Of a stretch of 64,000 nt of DNA, positions 25,642 through 36,202 are shown piece by piece. The notes under the pieces were generated by a model. It saw only the letters and a list, made by a program, of their open reading frames with translations. It had not been told where the DNA came from and did no database searches. This stretch comes from Pseudoxanthomonas composti (GTDB lineage Bacteria; Pseudomonadota; Gammaproteobacteria; Xanthomonadales; Xanthomonadaceae), in assembly GCF_004122095.1 (NCBI RefSeq), contig NZ_SAWZ01000002.1, positions 656,638 to 720,637 on the forward strand, given 5' to 3'. Within the stretch, counting starts at the first letter, position 1; each line of letters opens with the position of its first letter. Position numbers and translations under genes: made by a program.

Positions 25642-26853
25642 ATGCCCATGCGCTGCGACACGCTCTGGCACAACGCCCATCTGGCCACGCTGGACGCGCA
25701 GGACGGCGGACTGGGCGAGCTTGGCGACGGCGTCATCGCCGCACGCGACGGTCGCATCGTGCACGTCGGCCCGGCCCGCGACGCGCCGGTGTTCGAGGCC
25801 ACGCACCAGATCGATTGCCAGGGCCGCTGGATCACGCCCGGGCTGATCGATTGCCACACCCACCTGGTCTACGCCGGCAACCGGGCCGGCGAGTTCGAAC
25901 AGCGCCTGGACGGGGTCAGCTATGCCGACATCGCCAAGGCCGGCGGTGGCATCGTCTCCACCGTGCGCGCCACGCGGCAGGCCGATGAGGCGGCGCTCAC
26001 CGCCGCCAGCCTGCCGCGGCTGGATGCGATGCTGGCCGAGGGCGTCACCACCGTGGAGATCAAGTCCGGCTATGGCCTGAGCCTTGCGGACGAGTGCAAG
26101 CAGCTGCGCGTGGCGCGGCGGCTGGGCGAGCTGCGCCGGGTCGAGGTGGCGACAACCTTCCTGGGTGCCCATGCGGTGCCGCCGGGGATGACGGCGCAGG
26201 ACTACGTCGATGAGGTCTGCACCAAGATGATCCCGGCCGTCGCCGCACAGGGCCTGGCCGAGGCGGTGGACGTGTTCTGCGAGCACATCGGCTTCACCCA
26301 CGCGCAGGCCGAGCAGGTGCTGGCGGCGGCCGCCGCACACGGCCTGAAGCTGAAGATCCACGCCGAGCAACTGTCCAACCAGCACGGCGCCGCGCTGGCC
26401 GCGCGCCTGGGGGCGCTGTCGGCCGACCACATCGAGTACCTGGACCAGGCCGGCGTGGAGGCGATGGCCGCTGCCGGCACGGTGGCCGTGCTGCTGCCAG
26501 GGGCGTTCTATTTCACCCGCGAGACCGTGCTGCCGCCGATCGCCGCCCTGCGCGCGGCCGGCGTGCCGCTGGCCCTGGCCACCGACAGCAATCCGGGGAC
26601 CTCGCCGCTGACCAGCCCGCTGCTGGCCATGAACATGGCCGCCACCCTGTTCCGCATGACGGTGAGCGAATGCATCGCCGGCTTCACCCGCCATGCCGCG
26701 CGTGCGCTCGGCCGGCAGGACCGGCTGGGCCGCCTGCGCGCGGGCTTCGATTGCGACCTGGCGATCTGGGACATCGACTCCCCGGCCGACCTGGTCTACC
26801 GCATGGGCATGAACCCGTTGCACGCCCGGGTGTGGCGTGGACATCCCGATTGA
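25642..26853 (+). CDS. hutI: Imidazolonepropionase
   Basis: A 403-residue metal-dependent amidohydrolase that opens imidazolone-propionate to N-formimino-glutamate, the third step of histidine degradation. It has [15 protein letters not shown] (HxH metal site), [23 protein letters not shown], and the late aspartate block [15 protein letters not shown]. First gene of the plus-strand hut unit. The stop is 12 bases from hutH. Two ATGs (MPM) could serve as the start; the first is given. Confidence 0.96.
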   Translation: MPMRCDTLWHNAHLATLDAQDGGLGELGDGVIAARDGRIVHVGPARDAPVFEATHQIDCQGRWITPGLIDCHTHLVYAGNRAGEFEQRLDGVSYADIAKAGGGIVSTVRATRQADEAALTAASLPRLDAMLAEGVTTVEIKSGYGLSLADECKQLRVARRLGELRRVEVATTFLGAHAVPPGMTAQDYVDEVCTKMIPAVAAQGLAEAVDVFCEHIGFTHAQAEQVLAAAAAHGLKLKIHAEQLSNQHGAALAARLGALSADHIEYLDQAGVEAMAAAGTVAVLLPGAFYFTRETVLPPIAALRAAGVPLALATDSNPGTSPLTSPLLAMNMAATLFRMTVSECIAGFTRHAARALGRQDRLGRLRAGFDCDLAIWDIDSPADLVYRMGMNPLHARVWRGHPD

Positions 26854-26865
26854 CTGGAGAACCCG

Positions 26866-28401
26866 ATGAACCCGTCCGTCCTGCTGCGTCCCGGCGCCGT
26901 CAGCCTCGCGCAATGGCGCGCCATCCATCGCGGCGCCAGTCTCGCGCTGGATCCGGCCTCCGCCGACGCGGTCGCGCGTAGCGCGCGCACCGTGGACGCC
27001 ATCGTCGCCAAGGGCGCGCCGGTGTACGGCATCAACACCGGCTTCGGCAAGCTGGCCAGCGTGCGCATCGAGCGCGAGGACCTGGCCGCCCTGCAACGCA
27101 ATATCGTGCTCTCCCACGCCGCCGGCGTGGGCGAGCCGATGCCGCTGCCGGTGGTGCGGCTGATGCTGGCGCTGAAGCTGGCCAGCCTGGCCCAGGGCGC
27201 TTCGGGTATCCAGCCGGCGACGCTGGCGCTGCTGGAAGCGATGCTGCAGCAGGACGTGCTGCCGGTGGTGCCCTGCCAGGGCTCGGTCGGCGCCTCGGGT
27301 GACCTGGCGCCGCTGTCGCACATGGCCGCGGCGATGATCGGCACCGGCGAGGCCTTCCATCGCGGTACCCGCATGGCCGCGGCCGACGCGCTGGCGCAGG
27401 CTGGTCTGCAGCCGCTGGTGCTGGGTGCCAAGGAAGGCCTGGCCTTGCTCAATGGCACCCAGTATTCGACCGCCTATGCGCTGGCGGGGCTGTTCGAGAT
27501 CGAGACCGTGTTCCAGGCGGCGCTGGTGGCAGGTGCGCTGTCCACCGAGGCGGCCAAGGGCTCGGACACGCCGTTCGATCCGCGCATCCATGCCTTGCGC
27601 GGCCAGCCGGGACAGATCGAGGTGGCGCAGGCGCTGCGCGAGCTGATGGACGGCTCGGCCATCCGCGAGTCGCATCGTGAGGGCGACGTGCGCGTGCAGG
27701 ACCCGTATTGCCTGCGCTGCCAGCCGCAGGTGATGGGCGCGGCGCTGGACGTGATGCGCCAGGCCGCGCGCACGCTGGAGATCGAGGCCAACGGCGTGTC
27801 CGACAATCCGCTGGTGTTCACCGACACCGGCGAGGCCCTGAGCGGGGGCAATTTCCACGCCGAGCCGGTGGCCTTCGCCGCGGACATGCTGGCCCTGGCG
27901 GTGTGCGAGATCGGCTCCATCAGCGAGCGCCGCACCGCCATGCTGGTCGATCCGGCCCTGTCCGGCCTGCCGGCGTTCCTGACGCCCAAGCCGGGGCTCA
28001 ACTCGGGTTTCATGATTCCGCAGGTCACCGCCGCGGCGCTGGTCTCGGAGAACAAGCAGCGCGCGTACCCGGCCAGCGTGGATTCGATTCCGACCTCGGC
28101 CAACCAGGAAGATCACGTGTCCATGGCCGCGCATGGCGCGCGCCGGCTGATGGCGATGGCCGAGAACGCGGCCAACGTGGTGGGCATCGAGCTGCTGGCC
28201 GCGGTGCAGGGCTGCGATTTCCATGCACCGCTGGCCTCCAGCCAGGCGCTGGAAGCGGCGCGCGGCGCGCTGCGGGCGCAGGTTCCGACGCTGCAGGACG
28301 ACCGCTACTTCCACCCGGACATGCTGGCGGCCACCGCGCTGGTGCGCGAAGGCTTGCTGGCCGAAGCGGTGGCGCTGCGATTGCCTGGGGTGAGCGCTTG
28401 A
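26866..28401 (+). CDS. hutH: Histidine ammonia-lyase
   Basis: A 511-residue lyase that removes ammonia from histidine to give urocanate, the first step and the source of the inducer. The A143-S144-G145 triad in [12 protein letters not shown] cyclises to the MIO electrophile. [21 protein letters not shown] and [14 protein letters not shown] are further family blocks. Length is standard. A REP palindrome follows in the 231-base gap before hutG. Confidence 0.97.
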   Translation: MNPSVLLRPGAVSLAQWRAIHRGASLALDPASADAVARSARTVDAIVAKGAPVYGINTGFGKLASVRIEREDLAALQRNIVLSHAAGVGEPMPLPVVRLMLALKLASLAQGASGIQPATLALLEAMLQQDVLPVVPCQGSVGASGDLAPLSHMAAAMIGTGEAFHRGTRMAAADALAQAGLQPLVLGAKEGLALLNGTQYSTAYALAGLFEIETVFQAALVAGALSTEAAKGSDTPFDPRIHALRGQPGQIEVAQALRELMDGSAIRESHREGDVRVQDPYCLRCQPQVMGAALDVMRQAARTLEIEANGVSDNPLVFTDTGEALSGGNFHAEPVAFAADMLALAVCEIGSISERRTAMLVDPALSGLPAFLTPKPGLNSGFMIPQVTAAALVSENKQRAYPASVDSIPTSANQEDHVSMAAHGARRLMAMAENAANVVGIELLAAVQGCDFHAPLASSQALEAARGALRAQVPTLQDDRYFHPDMLAATALVREGLLAEAVALRLPGVSA

Positions 28402-28456
28402 GTTGATCGACCTGTGAGAGCGGCGCTGTGGAAGCGGCTTGTGTCGGAGTCGTGGG

Positions 28457-28524
28457 GTGGGAGCGGCTTCAGCCGCGAAAGGGCTTTCCCGGGGAGGCCT
28501 CTTCGCGGCTGAAGCCGCTCCCAC
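28457..28524. repeat. REP palindrome, copy 2, inside the hut operon
   Basis: GTGGGAGCGGCTTCAGCCGC is followed by an inner part and its reverse complement, with both arms intact and ending at GCTCCCAC. It lies between hutH and hutG. In an mRNA it would form a very stable hairpin that could protect the hutIH segment from 3' decay or reduce expression of hutGU. Confidence 0.85.
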
Positions 28525-28632
28525 AAAACCCCTTCCACAAAACGACTTCCACAGAAGCCCCCTCCCACGACCTCCTGCCATCTATGACGCTGCCATAGCG
28601 GCTGCTGCACAACCTGCTCGAAGCGAGGCCTT

Positions 28633-29496
28633 ATGACATCCCTGCCCGATTGGCTCAGTGTGCAGCGCGGTCGCGCGCCGTTGATCATCAGCTTTCCGCA
28701 TACCGGCACCGTGCTGCCGGATGGGCTGGCCGAGCGCTTCGTCTCGCCCTGGCTGGCCCGGCGCGATGCCGACTGGTGGGTGGACCAGCTGTACGACTTC
28801 GCCACCGCGCTGGGTGCGAGCACCGTGCGCACGGCGATTTCGCGCTCGGTGATCGACGTCAATCGCGACCCGTCCGGGGTCTCGCTGTATCCCGGGCAGA
28901 ACACCACCGGGCTGTGTCCGCTGACCACCTTCGATGCCCAGCCGCTGTACCGGCGCGGCGCCGAACCGGATGCGGAAGAGATCCAGGCGCGGCGCACGCG
29001 CTGGTTCGCGCCCTACCACGCGGCGCTGGAGACGGAGATCGCGCGCCTGCGCGCCCAGCACCCGGCCATCGTGGTGTACGACGCGCACTCGATCCGCTCG
29101 CGCATCCCGCACCTGTTCGAGGGCGAGCTGCCGCAGTTCAACATCGGCAGTGCCGGTGCCACCGGCGCGGTCGATACCAGCTGCGCGCCCGTGCTGACCG
29201 ATGCGGTCGAGCGCGTCTGCGCCGGCAGCGGCTACAGCCACGTGCGCAACGGCCGCTTCAAAGGTGGCTGGAGCACGCGCCACCACGGCGCGCCGGCCGA
29301 TGGCGTGCATGCGATCCAGATGGAGCTGGCCTGCCGCGGCTACATGCACGAGCCGGACACGGTCAACCAAAGCAACTGGCCGTCACCCTGGCAACCCGAC
29401 TACGCCGCGCCGCTGCGCGCGTTGTTGCAGCAGGTGCTGCAGGCCTGCCTGGACTTCGCCAACAGCTCCGCCGCACCCGCCCGCGCCGGCCACTGA
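28633..29496 (+). CDS. hutG: N-formylglutamate deformylase
   Basis: A 287-residue N-formylglutamate amidohydrolase that releases formate and glutamate, the last step of the five-step hut route. Visible are LIISFPHTGTVLPDGLAERF, SRSVIDVNRDPSG, YHAALETEIARLR and VVYDAHSIRSRIPHLFEG, the typical blocks of this family. It fits with HutF encoded in the same locus. The gene begins 109 bases after the REP element. Confidence 0.95.
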   Translation: MTSLPDWLSVQRGRAPLIISFPHTGTVLPDGLAERFVSPWLARRDADWWVDQLYDFATALGASTVRTAISRSVIDVNRDPSGVSLYPGQNTTGLCPLTTFDAQPLYRRGAEPDAEEIQARRTRWFAPYHAALETEIARLRAQHPAIVVYDAHSIRSRIPHLFEGELPQFNIGSAGATGAVDTSCAPVLTDAVERVCAGSGYSHVRNGRFKGGWSTRHHGAPADGVHAIQMELACRGYMHEPDTVNQSNWPSPWQPDYAAPLRALLQQVLQACLDFANSSAAPARAGH

Positions 29497-29547
29497 CGCT
29501 CGCGCACCGCGCTCGGCCCTTTCGAGTCTCCACCTGAGGATTCCCGC

Positions 29548-31215
29548 ATGACCCGCCTCGACGCCACCCGCCACATCCAGGCCCCCACCGGCAGCACGCT
29601 CACCGCCAAGAGCTGGCTGACCGAGGCGCCGCTGCGCATGCTGATGAACAACCTGCACCCCGACGTGGCCGAGCGCCCGCAGGAACTGGTGGTCTACGGC
29701 GGCATCGGCCGTGCCGCGCGCGACTGGAAGAGCTTCGATGCCATCGTCGAAACCCTCCAGCGCCTGGACGATGACCAGACCCTGCTGGTGCAGTCGGGCA
29801 AGCCGGTCGGCGTGTTCCGCACCCATGCCGACGCGCCGCGCGTGCTGATCGCCAACTCAAACCTGGTGCCGCGCTGGGCCAACTGGGACCATTTCAACGA
29901 GCTGGATAAGAAGGGCCTGGCCATGTACGGCCAGATGACCGCCGGCAGCTGGATCTACATCGGCGCCCAGGGCATCGTTCAGGGCACCTACGAGACCTTC
30001 GTGGAAATGGGGCGCCAGCACTACGACGGCGACTTGTCCGGCAAGTGGCTGTTCACCGGCGGCCTGGGCGGCATGGGCGGCGCGCAGCCACTGGCTGCGG
30101 TGATGGCCGGCGCCTCGTGCCTGGCGGTGGAGTGCCGCAAGAGCAGCATCGACATGCGCCTGCGCACCGGTTACCTGGACACCTGGACCGATGACCTGGA
30201 CGAGGCGCTGCGGATGATCGAGGCGTCCTGCATGGCGAAGACGCCGCGCTCGGTCGGCCTGCTGGGCAACGTCGCCGACGTGCTGGCCGAACTGCTGGCG
30301 CGCGGCGTCAAGCCGGACCTGCTGACCGACCAGACCTCCGCCCACGACCCGGTCAACGGCTACCTGCCGCAGGGCTGGAGCGTTGAGCAGTGGGACGAAA
30401 AACGCGTCTTGGCGCCAAAGGACGTCGAACGCGCCGCGCGCGCCTCGATGGCCAACCACATCCGCGCCATGCTCGGCTTCCACGCCCTGGGCGTGCCGAC
30501 GGTGGACTACGGCAACAACCTGCGGCAGATGGCGCTGGAGGAAGGCGTGGGCAACGCCTTCGATTTCCCCGGCTTCGTGCCGGCCTACATCCGCCCGCTG
30601 TTCTGCCGCGGGGTTGGCCCCTTTCGCTGGGCGGCGCTGAGCGGCGACCCGGAGGACATCGCCAGGACCGATGCCAAGGTCAAGGAGCTGATCCCGGACA
30701 ACCCGCACCTGCACCGCTGGCTGGACATGGCCGCCGAAAAGATCAAATTCCAGGGGCTGCCCGCGCGCATCTGCTGGGTCGGCCTGGGCGATCGCGACCG
30801 GCTGGGGCTGGCCTTCAATGAGATGGTCGCCAGCGGCGAGCTGAAGGCGCCGGTGGTGATCGGCCGCGACCACCTGGACAGCGGCAGCGTGGCCTCGCCG
30901 AACCGGGAGACCGAGGCCATGGCCGATGGCTCCGATGCGGTCTCCGATTGGCCGCTGCTCAACGCCCTGCTCAACACCGCCAGCGGCGCCACCTGGGTCT
31001 CGCTGCACCATGGCGGCGGCGTAGGCATGGGCTTTTCCCAGCACGCCGGCATGGTCATCGTCTGCGACGGCAGCGAGGCCGCCGCCAAGCGTATCGCCCG
31101 GGTGCTGTGGAACGACCCGGCCACCGGCGTGATGCGCCATGCCGATGCCGGCTACGACATCGCCCTGGACTGCGCCCGCGACAAGCAGCTGGACCTGCCC
31201 GGCATCCTGCGCTGA
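29548..31215 (+). CDS. hutU: Urocanate hydratase
   Basis: A 555-residue NAD-dependent lyase (urocanase) that hydrates urocanate to imidazolone-propionate. NAD here acts as an electrophile. Visible blocks are [40 protein letters not shown] and GWVGLGDR-type and [19 protein letters not shown] segments, with the active-site cysteine in the late [17 protein letters not shown] region of the fold. Length matches the family (about 555). Last gene of the plus-strand hut unit, 51 bases after hutG. Confidence 0.96.
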   Translation: MTRLDATRHIQAPTGSTLTAKSWLTEAPLRMLMNNLHPDVAERPQELVVYGGIGRAARDWKSFDAIVETLQRLDDDQTLLVQSGKPVGVFRTHADAPRVLIANSNLVPRWANWDHFNELDKKGLAMYGQMTAGSWIYIGAQGIVQGTYETFVEMGRQHYDGDLSGKWLFTGGLGGMGGAQPLAAVMAGASCLAVECRKSSIDMRLRTGYLDTWTDDLDEALRMIEASCMAKTPRSVGLLGNVADVLAELLARGVKPDLLTDQTSAHDPVNGYLPQGWSVEQWDEKRVLAPKDVERAARASMANHIRAMLGFHALGVPTVDYGNNLRQMALEEGVGNAFDFPGFVPAYIRPLFCRGVGPFRWAALSGDPEDIARTDAKVKELIPDNPHLHRWLDMAAEKIKFQGLPARICWVGLGDRDRLGLAFNEMVASGELKAPVVIGRDHLDSGSVASPNRETEAMADGSDAVSDWPLLNALLNTASGATWVSLHHGGGVGMGFSQHAGMVIVCDGSEAAAKRIARVLWNDPATGVMRHADAGYDIALDCARDKQLDLPGILR

Positions 31216-31220
31216 GCTTA

Positions 31221-31265
31221 GGAATGCGCGCATGCAGAAGCGGCCGTGGCCGATTCCGCATGCGC
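31221..31265. terminator. Hairpin after hutU, possible terminator
   Basis: GCGCATGC (31228-31235) pairs with GCATGCGC (31258-31265) around an inner CGGCC/GGCCG. The flanking GGAAT/ATTCC offers an alternative fold. It begins 6 bases after the hutU stop. There is no T-tract, so it may be a transcript-end structure rather than an intrinsic terminator. Confidence 0.45.
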
Positions 31266-31323
31266 TGCATGGTTGGTCAGGCTGCCGGCCAGGTGCGCCT
31301 CATCGCGCGATTCGCGCCAGCCC

Positions 31324-32463
31324 TCAGCGCAGGTTGCGCATCAACGAACGGGTGGACAGCGCCACGCCCGCCAGGGCCATGGCCACGCAGGCCAGGGCGA
31401 TGCCGATGCTGGAGCTGTGGGCGACGAAGCCGACCAACGCCGGGCCTGCCAGCACGCCGGCATAGCCGAGCGTGGTGACCGCGGGGATGGCCACGCTCTC
31501 GGGCATCACCTTCTGCTGGCCGGTCAGCGAGAACAGGGCCGGCACGATGTTGGCGCAGCCCAGGCCGACCATCGCATAGCCCAGCAGGGCCACCCACCAG
31601 GCCGGCACCAGGACAGCCAGCAGGAATCCGATGCACGCCAGGGCGGCGCCCAGCCCGATGGCGCGCTGGCGCCCCAGCCGCTCCACAAGACCATCGCCCC
31701 ACAAGCGGGTGACGGTCATGACCAGGGTGAACACCACAAAGCCCGCCCCCGCGCGCGCTGGGGCCATCGCCCGCGCTTCGATCAGGAACACCGCGCTCCA
31801 GTCCATCACCGCGCCTTCGGCCAGGAACACCACGAAGCCGAGCACGCCGATGAACAACACGACGCCGCGGGGCCAGGCCAGCAGCGGTGCATCCTGGGCC
31901 ACGCGCTCGCTGCGCCAATGGCCCGCAAAGCCCAGCGCCAGCAGCACGATCGCTACCACGGCCACCACCGCGGCCAGCCACGGGGCGGCGCCCAGCGCCA
32001 GCAGCAGCGTGGTCATCGCCGCGCCGGCCAGTCCGCCGATGCTGTAGAAGGCGTGGAAGCCGGACATCATCGCGCGGCCGCTGTCGCGCTCCACCGCCAC
32101 GGCCTGCATGTTCATCACGCAGTCCATGGCGCCGATGCCGGCACCGAAGCCGAACAGCACCAGGCCCAGCGAGAGTGGCGTAGGCATCCACGCCAGCAGC
32201 GGCAGCATGGCGACGATGAGCGCGGTCGTGACCAGCATCACCCGCCGGCAGCCCTGGCGCGCGGTCAAGGCACCGGCCAGGGGCATCGCCAGCAGCGATC
32301 CCGTCCCCAGGCACAGCAGCACCAGGCCCAGCGCCGCATCGTCCAGGCCGGCCCGCGTCTTGGCGAAGGGCACCAGCGGCGCCCACACGGCCGCAGCGAA
32401 GCCCGGGATGAAGAAGGCGGCGCGGGTGGCGTGTTGTTGCGAACGGGGGCTGGAGGATGTCAT
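31324..32463 (-). CDS. MFS transporter
   Basis: A 379-residue inner-membrane protein with about 12 hydrophobic helices, of the major facilitator superfamily. It resembles the YbjJ/fucose-permease-like group (FFIPGFAAAVWAPLVPFAKT, ALTARQGCRRVMLVTTAL in the helix 2-3 loop, GMDCVMNMQAVAVE-type helix 4). The substrate cannot be deduced. The ATG at 32463 with GAAGGA upstream is preferred over one 26 codons earlier, which would add a charged, non-membrane N-terminus. It is convergent with the hut unit and not obviously part of it. Confidence 0.85.
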   Translation of the reverse strand: MTSSSPRSQQHATRAAFFIPGFAAAVWAPLVPFAKTRAGLDDAALGLVLLCLGTGSLLAMPLAGALTARQGCRRVMLVTTALIVAMLPLLAWMPTPLSLGLVLFGFGAGIGAMDCVMNMQAVAVERDSGRAMMSGFHAFYSIGGLAGAAMTTLLLALGAAPWLAAVVAVVAIVLLALGFAGHWRSERVAQDAPLLAWPRGVVLFIGVLGFVVFLAEGAVMDWSAVFLIEARAMAPARAGAGFVVFTLVMTVTRLWGDGLVERLGRQRAIGLGAALACIGFLLAVLVPAWWVALLGYAMVGLGCANIVPALFSLTGQQKVMPESVAIPAVTTLGYAGVLAGPALVGFVAHSSSIGIALACVAMALAGVALSTRSLMRNLR

Positions 32464-32573
32464 CGGAGAGTCCTTCTCTCGTGCCGCTCGTGGGAGTCGG
32501 ACCGATGGCGGTTGAGGGCGAGCCATTGCCCGTCCCTGCACGACGCACTTCCCGCATGCGGGCAGGGATCGAT

Positions 32574-32697
32574 GGCGGATGAGACACGCCGCGGGCGTGT
32601 CGTCATCCGCCCTACGCCGGGGTGGATGAGCGCACGGCCAAAGCGGCTCCTAACCGTAGGGCGGATGACGGCGCGCCGTGGACGCGTCTCATCCGCC
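32574..32697. repeat. Pair of GGCGGATGA palindromes
   Basis: Copy one (32574-32611) is nearly perfect: GGCGGATGAGACACGCC, a GCG loop, then its reverse complement with one extra base. Copy two (32660-32697) has the same GGCGGATGA and TCATCCGCC ends with a weaker middle. The CCCTACG joining text links them to the GTGGATG/CATCCAC elements at 15463 and 33594. The rest of 32464-32758 shows no gene. Confidence 0.8.
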
Positions 32698-32758
32698 TTA
32701 AAACCCTGCGTCCACGGCGGAAACACGACCTAGCGCGTCGTGTCCCGGGCGGGCGGGA

Positions 32759-33508
32759 CTACTTGGCCTTGCCCTGGTTGGCCACCGCTTCGGCCGCGCG
32801 CTTGGCCGCTTCCGGGTCGCCCAGGTAACGGAAGGACTGCACCTGCAGCTGGTCGTCCAGCTCGAACAGCAGCGGGATGCCGGTGGGGATGTTGAGCTCC
32901 AGGATTTCCTGGTTGCCGATGTGGTTGAGGTACTTGTACAGCGCGCGCAGCGAGTTGCCGTGCGCGGTCACCAGCACGGTCTTGCCGTCCTTGAGCTGCG
33001 GAGCGATGGCGTCGAACCAGTACGGCAGCACGCGGTCCAGCGTGGTGGCCAGCGACTCGGTGGCCGGCAGCGCGTTGCGGTCCAGCGTGGCATAGCGGCG
33101 GTCGTGCGCCGGGTGCCCGGGGTCGGCCACATCCATCGGCGGCGGCGGGATGTCGTAGGAGCGGCGCCAGATCTTGACCTGGTCCTCACCGTGCTTGGCC
33201 GCGGTCTCGGCCTTGTCCAGGCCCTGCAGCCCGCCGTAGTGGCGCTCGTTGAGGCGCCAGCTCTTGTGCACCGGCAGCCAGTCTTGGCCCAGCTCGGCCA
33301 GCGCGCCCTGCAGGGTGTGGATGGCGCGCTTGAGCACCGAGGTGTACGCCACGTCGAACTGCAGGCCCTCGTCCTTCATCATCTTGCCGGCGGCGGTGGC
33401 TTCCGAACGCCCCTGGTCGGTCAGCTCGACATCGACCCAGCCGGTAAAGCGATTGTCCAGGTTCCACTGGCTCTGGCCGTGGCGCAGCAGTACGAGTTTG
33501 CGGGTCAC
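32759..33508 (-). CDS. gpmA: 2,3-bisphosphoglycerate-dependent phosphoglycerate mutase
   Basis: A 249-residue glycolytic enzyme that interconverts 3- and 2-phosphoglycerate through a phosphohistidine. The active site starts [20 protein letters not shown] with H10 as phosphohistidine. [19 protein letters not shown] and [13 protein letters not shown] carry the other catalytic residues. The start is GTG at 33508 with GGAG six bases upstream; a longer frame lacks family similarity. The gene stands alone on the minus strand. Confidence 0.96.
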   Translation of the reverse strand: MTRKLVLLRHGQSQWNLDNRFTGWVDVELTDQGRSEATAAGKMMKDEGLQFDVAYTSVLKRAIHTLQGALAELGQDWLPVHKSWRLNERHYGGLQGLDKAETAAKHGEDQVKIWRRSYDIPPPPMDVADPGHPAHDRRYATLDRNALPATESLATTLDRVLPYWFDAIAPQLKDGKTVLVTAHGNSLRALYKYLNHIGNQEILELNIPTGIPLLFELDDQLQVQSFRYLGDPEAAKRAAEAVANQGKAK

Positions 33509-33593
33509 TACGATCTCCAAGCGAAACAGGGGAGCGCGATTGTAGCGTCTGCATCCGCAAGGGACCGTGCCGGTTCGACGGCCGCGCGCCCTG

Positions 33594-33650
33594 GTGGACA
33601 AGCTTCGCTTGTCCACCCTACGTGGGGTGGATGGCGCTCCTCCATCCACC
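33594..33650. repeat. Composite palindromic repeat (second orientation)
   Basis: Hairpin one, GTGGACAAGC-TTC-GCTTGTCCAC, at 33594-33616; then CCTACGTGG; then hairpin two with arms GGTGGATGG and CCATCCACC at 33626-33650. It is the same element as 15463-15519 read from the other side. The remainder of 33509-33855 shows no gene. Confidence 0.8.
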
Positions 33651-33855
33651 ACCGCCGCGAGACGAGAACGCGGGCATGGCGACATCCGTGCTCAACGCAG
33701 GTCTTGCCGGCCGCGCGTCAAGGCGGCACTGCAGCGGCGACCAGTCTGAAGCGCGTTGCCGCGCAATGCCCACCGGTGCATCGGTCCCAACTCATCCGAG
33801 CGGATCCGCAAGGGGAGCGCAGCCTGCCCTGTAAACCAATTTTATTTTTTAAAAG

Positions 33856-33884
33856 TTGACAGGACGGCGAGTCGACGGAAGAAT
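33856..33884 (+). promoter_or_regulatory. Promoter of the TonB-dependent receptor
   Basis: A perfect TTGACA (33856-33861) is followed after 17 bases by AAGAAT (33879-33884). An AT-rich block, with ATTTTATTTTTTAAAA upstream, stands out in this GC-rich genome. Transcription would start near 33891, giving a leader of about 110 bases. This is the strongest sigma70-type match I saw. Confidence 0.65.
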
Positions 33885-33999
33885 GCGCGCCGCCGTCGCC
33901 GTGTCCAGGCGCGTCAGCCGCTTCTCCAGATCGCGTGCGTCCTGCGCTTCGCGATCAGCGAGTGCGCGCGTAACACCTTCGCCGCTTTTGGAACACCCC

Positions 34000-36129
34000 A
34001 TGCCCCCTCGCCCTGCCCGTGTCCTGATCCCCGCGCTGCTGACGCTCGCCATCGTCCAGGGCCTTGCCGCCTCTGTCGCCGTGGCCCAGACACAGGACGC
34101 CTCGGTGATCCTGGACACGGTCAAGGTGACCAGCCAGCGGGCAGACACCCTCGAGGCCGCGCGCGCGCGACTGCAACAGGTGCCCGGCGCCGGCAACGTC
34201 ATCGACCTGTCCGCGGCCGGCCAGGGCCGCGTGGTCGGCACCGCCGACGTGCTGGCCTACCAGCCGGGCATGCATGCGCAATCGCCCGGCAACGAAGGCG
34301 TCAAGGTGTCCATCCGCGGTTCGGGCATCAACCGCGCACCGGGCGCGCATGCCACGGGCGTGTCGGTGTCGCTGGATGGCCTGCCCCTCACCTTTTCCGG
34401 CGGCACGCCCTACGAATTGCTGGAACCGCTCTGGCTGAGCCGCGTGGAGGTGCTGCGCGGGGCCAACGGATTCGACCGCGGTGCGCTGGCCCTCGGCGGG
34501 GCGATCGACTACGTCAGCCGAAGCGGACTGGATTCGCCCGGTCTGGAACTGCGTTACGAGGCGGGCCGGTACGGCTACCAGAAACGCAGCCTCGGCTACG
34601 GCGGTGTCGCCGGCGAGGTGGATTACTACGCGGCCTACACCGACAGCGAGTACGACGGCTACCAGCAGCACGCGGCCGGCCAGGGACGCGGCGCCATGGC
34701 CAACGTGGGCTGGCAGCTCGGGCCCGACGTGCAGACGCGGTTCTTCCTGCGTTACCGCCAGACCGAGCACGACACGCCCGGCCGCCTGACCCGCGCGCAG
34801 ATCCGCGACAACCCGCGCCAGGCCAATCCCGCCTTCCTGGCCCTGGATGCGCGACGCCCGCAGCCGGGGAGCACCTGGATCGGCAACGTCACCACCTTCG
34901 CGCTGGATGCCGACTCCACCCTGCGCGCCGGGCTGGTGTATCACCGGTTCCCGATGGACTTGAACGAAAGCCTGTACCGCCAGCAGCTGGACTATGCAGC
35001 CCTCAACGGCACGCTGGACTACCGGCATCGACATACGTTGTTCGACCGCGAAAGCGTCACCTCCCTCGGTTTGCGCGTGACCCATGACCTGGACGCGGAC
35101 GTGCGCGAAACCCTGCGCTTTGCCAGCAACGGGTACCCGGCGGGCACGCGCACACGCGACTTCCACCATCGCGGCACCGACAGCGTCCTACATGCGGGCA
35201 ACGACCTGGTGCTGACACCGGCGCTGCACCTGGTGACCGGGCTGGCCCTAGTCCATACCACGCGCGAGGTGCAGGTGACCTGGCCCGCCAGTGGCGGGCG
35301 CATCGCCCAGGAGGGTTGGGACTACGCGCCGCGGCTGGGCCTGACCTGGCAGCGCTCGCCGCAGCTGCAGCTGTTCGGCAACCTCAGCCGCTCGGTGGAA
35401 CCGCCGCACCCCTGGTCGATGATCTGGGGGTCGAGCACGTACTTCCCGGCAGGCAGCGGCGCTTCGACCGGCCGCCAGCGCGTGCCCGTCGCGCTGGACA
35501 ACCAGACCGCGACCACGCTGGAACTGGGCGCACGCGGTGAAAGCGTACTAGGCCGCTGGGAGGTGACCGCCTACAACGCACAGCTGCGCCACGAGCTGCT
35601 GACCGTGGAGCGACAGCCAGTCCCCAACCTGATCGTAGCCGAAGCCAACGCCAGCCCCACCGTGCACCGCGGCGTGGAAGCCGGACTGGACAGCACGCTG
35701 TGGCAAGCAGATGCAGGCACGTTGACCTTGCGCCAGGCCTATACCTATAGCGATTTCCGCTATCGCCACGATGCGCGCTTCGGCGACAACCGGCTGCCCG
35801 GCCTGCCGCGACACTACTACCAGGCCGAACTGCGCCACGCGCACCCGTCGGGCGTCTACGCCGCGCTCAACACCGAGTACGCCTCGAACATGGCGGTGGA
35901 CTACGCCAACAGCTTCTACGCCGATGCCCGCGTGATCTTCGGTGCCCGCGTCGGCTTCGACGCGCCGGACGGCCGCTGGCAGGGCTGGCTGGAGGCCCGC
36001 AACCTCGGCGATCGCCACTACGCGGCGACGGTGACGCCCGGCTACGACGACGGCGGGCGCGACATGGCCCGCTCGACGCCAGGCGAAGGCTTTGGCCTCT
36101 ACGCCGGGCTGCGCCTGCGCCTGGACTGA
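34000..36129 (+). CDS. TonB-dependent outer-membrane receptor
   Basis: A 709-residue outer-membrane active transporter: signal peptide 1-29 (cleavage in SVAVA-QTQ), TonB box around 37-44 (ILDTVKVT), plug domain about 55-165 (GVKVSIRGSGINRAP, LEPLWLSRVEVLRGANGFDR, GALALGGAIDYV), then a 22-strand barrel to the C-terminus. It resembles the FecA-like siderophore or metal-chelate receptors. The ligand is unknown. The ATG at 34000 begins the signal peptide; the frame is open upstream but has no secretion signal there. It is convergent with a DUF4198 gene that often accompanies such receptors. Confidence 0.9.
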   Translation: MPPRPARVLIPALLTLAIVQGLAASVAVAQTQDASVILDTVKVTSQRADTLEAARARLQQVPGAGNVIDLSAAGQGRVVGTADVLAYQPGMHAQSPGNEGVKVSIRGSGINRAPGAHATGVSVSLDGLPLTFSGGTPYELLEPLWLSRVEVLRGANGFDRGALALGGAIDYVSRSGLDSPGLELRYEAGRYGYQKRSLGYGGVAGEVDYYAAYTDSEYDGYQQHAAGQGRGAMANVGWQLGPDVQTRFFLRYRQTEHDTPGRLTRAQIRDNPRQANPAFLALDARRPQPGSTWIGNVTTFALDADSTLRAGLVYHRFPMDLNESLYRQQLDYAALNGTLDYRHRHTLFDRESVTSLGLRVTHDLDADVRETLRFASNGYPAGTRTRDFHHRGTDSVLHAGNDLVLTPALHLVTGLALVHTTREVQVTWPASGGRIAQEGWDYAPRLGLTWQRSPQLQLFGNLSRSVEPPHPWSMIWGSSTYFPAGSGASTGRQRVPVALDNQTATTLELGARGESVLGRWEVTAYNAQLRHELLTVERQPVPNLIVAEANASPTVHRGVEAGLDSTLWQADAGTLTLRQAYTYSDFRYRHDARFGDNRLPGLPRHYYQAELRHAHPSGVYAALNTEYASNMAVDYANSFYADARVIFGARVGFDAPDGRWQGWLEARNLGDRHYAATVTPGYDDGGRDMARSTPGEGFGLYAGLRLRLD

Positions 36130-36202
36130 CCGCGTCGGCGACAGCGGCGGATCGACACGCCGCGGACGCAGGCCCGCGGCGTGTGAGTCCAGTACACCGG
36201 AC

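Noticed and set aside
25327-28581. Open frame of 1084 codons on the minus strand across hutI and hutH
   Set aside because: Antisense shadow of well-conserved hut genes; the composition is Arg/Gly/His-rich with no recognisable family.
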